Shown here: piece after piece, positions 40,211-40,541 of the stretch
How positions within the stretch are numbered: position 1 is the first letter of the stretch
Layout: every line of letters begins with the position of its first letter
Origin: Archaeoglobi archaeon
GTDB taxonomy: Archaea > Halobacteriota > Archaeoglobi > Archaeoglobales > Archaeoglobaceae
Length of the DNA: 40,541 bases
NCBI GenBank assembly: GCA_029259415.1
Contig: JAPDIW010000022.1
Coordinates: forward strand, 1 to 40,541
Direction: 5' to 3'
The notes under the pieces: generated by a model
Told to the model about the DNA's origin: nothing
The model's database searches: none
What the model saw: only the letters and a program-made list of their open reading frames with translations
Position numbers and translations under genes: made by a program

Positions 40211-40541
40211 GGTGCTGTTACATCTTCCTTGGAAATTAAAAAGGGCAGGGATTCAACCCCACCCATGCAGCTGCAAATAGAAATCCCACTACGGCTAACA
40301 ATAGACATTCAGAATAAAAAGATTCCCATTCAGGAGCTGACATCTGCTTTAAAGGGAATTGAAGCTGCAATTCTGGGAAGAGTTCTGGAGGAAATAGATA
40401 GCGTTCTGATCTCCTCAATGCAGAAAGGATACGGAAAAAACGATTACCACAAGCACAGCAAGGAAGAGAGGACGATTGTAACGCAGCTTGGAAAGACAAC
40501 CTTCAGCGTTACAAGAGTCAAGGAAAAATCGACTGGAAGAA
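40211..40541 (+). mobile_element. Left part of an insertion sequence, cut by the window edge
   Basis: The transposase gene starts at 40265. The sequence from about 40211 (GGTGCTGTTACATCTTCC) is a plausible left terminal inverted repeat, since it begins directly after fumB and before the transposase. The right end and any target duplication lie outside the window, so the exact left boundary is a guess. Confidence 0.5.
40265..40541 (+). CDS. Transposase, N-terminal part (truncated by window edge)
   Basis: 92 codons are open from ATG 40265 to the end with no stop. The protein begins MQLQIEIPLRLTIDIQ and continues with GKNDYHKHSKEERTIVTQLG and TTFSVTRVKEKS. The ERTIVTxLGxTTFxVxRxK pattern resembles the N-terminal region of ISH6- or ISLre2-type transposases (UPF0236-like), in which a zinc/DNA-binding part precedes the catalytic domain. 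Family is therefore tentative, but a transposase is likely. The catalytic DDE part is not in the window. Confidence 0.6.
   Translation, partial: MQLQIEIPLRLTIDIQNKKIPIQELTSALKGIEAAILGRVLEEIDSVLISSMQKGYGKNDYHKHSKEERTIVTQLGKTTFSVTRVKEKSTGR

Overview
The window reads as a chromosomal segment of a hyperthermophilic, sulfate-reducing euryarchaeon of the genus Archaeoglobus, probably A. fulgidus or a close relative. This rests on the mix of archaeal gene families: form III RuBisCO, Rpo7 and Spt4, KEOPS Kae1, GTP-dependent dephospho-CoA kinase, a BpsA branched-polyamine synthase, geranylgeranyl-reductase-like and DUF835/DUF2150/DUF5611 proteins. Short tightly packed genes and AT-rich TATA boxes about 25 bp before start codons (leaderless genes) fit the same picture. 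I could not run a database search, so the species is inferred.

Left part (1-5,264). A leftward operon joins argB to a TIM-barrel isomerase-like gene and an archaeal ornithine cyclodeaminase-type gene, which suggests an ornithine/proline branch. It is followed by tRNA-Arg(UCU), a DJ-1/PfpI gene, two unknown genes and a thioredoxin. Next (5,265-11,127) is a complete, tightly overlapping tryptophan operon, trpC-D-E-G-F-B-A, transcribed leftward. Its TrpC lacks the glutamate normally found in the ESG motif. Then come proS, a polyamine unit (speH-bpsA) behind a long, apparently structured leader, an APC transporter fused to two universal-stress domains, form III RuBisCO, a membrane glycosyltransferase, a radical SAM/SPASM enzyme and an AbrB-VapC toxin-antitoxin pair.

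Middle (21,636-26,821, leftward). A cluster is built around two YeiH-family (putative sulfate exporter) membrane proteins. Between them lies a membrane protein with HAMP, three PAS domains, DUF835 and a C-terminal winged helix but no kinase domain. I read it as a candidate membrane-tethered transcription regulator. A zinc-ribbon membrane protein and a small unknown protein complete the cluster. Diverging from it is an Lrp-aminotransferase-MoaD unit, followed by a radical SAM gene pair and a geranylgeranyl-reductase-like gene.

Right part (31,200-40,541). A rightward information-processing operon (rpo7, spt4, dephospho-CoA kinase, eS24, eS31/S27ae, kae1) is followed by DUF5611, DUF2150, SWIM, dUTPase/dCTP deaminase and bifunctional-nuclease genes. 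Next is a leftward Brix / Cys-rich / DUF89 operon, then DUF429. The two-subunit class I fumarase follows, and the window ends inside an insertion-sequence transposase gene that starts directly after the fumarase. No rRNA genes and no CRISPR array were seen. The only stretch above 300 bases without a gene is 12,708-13,032, which holds the speH promoter and leader.
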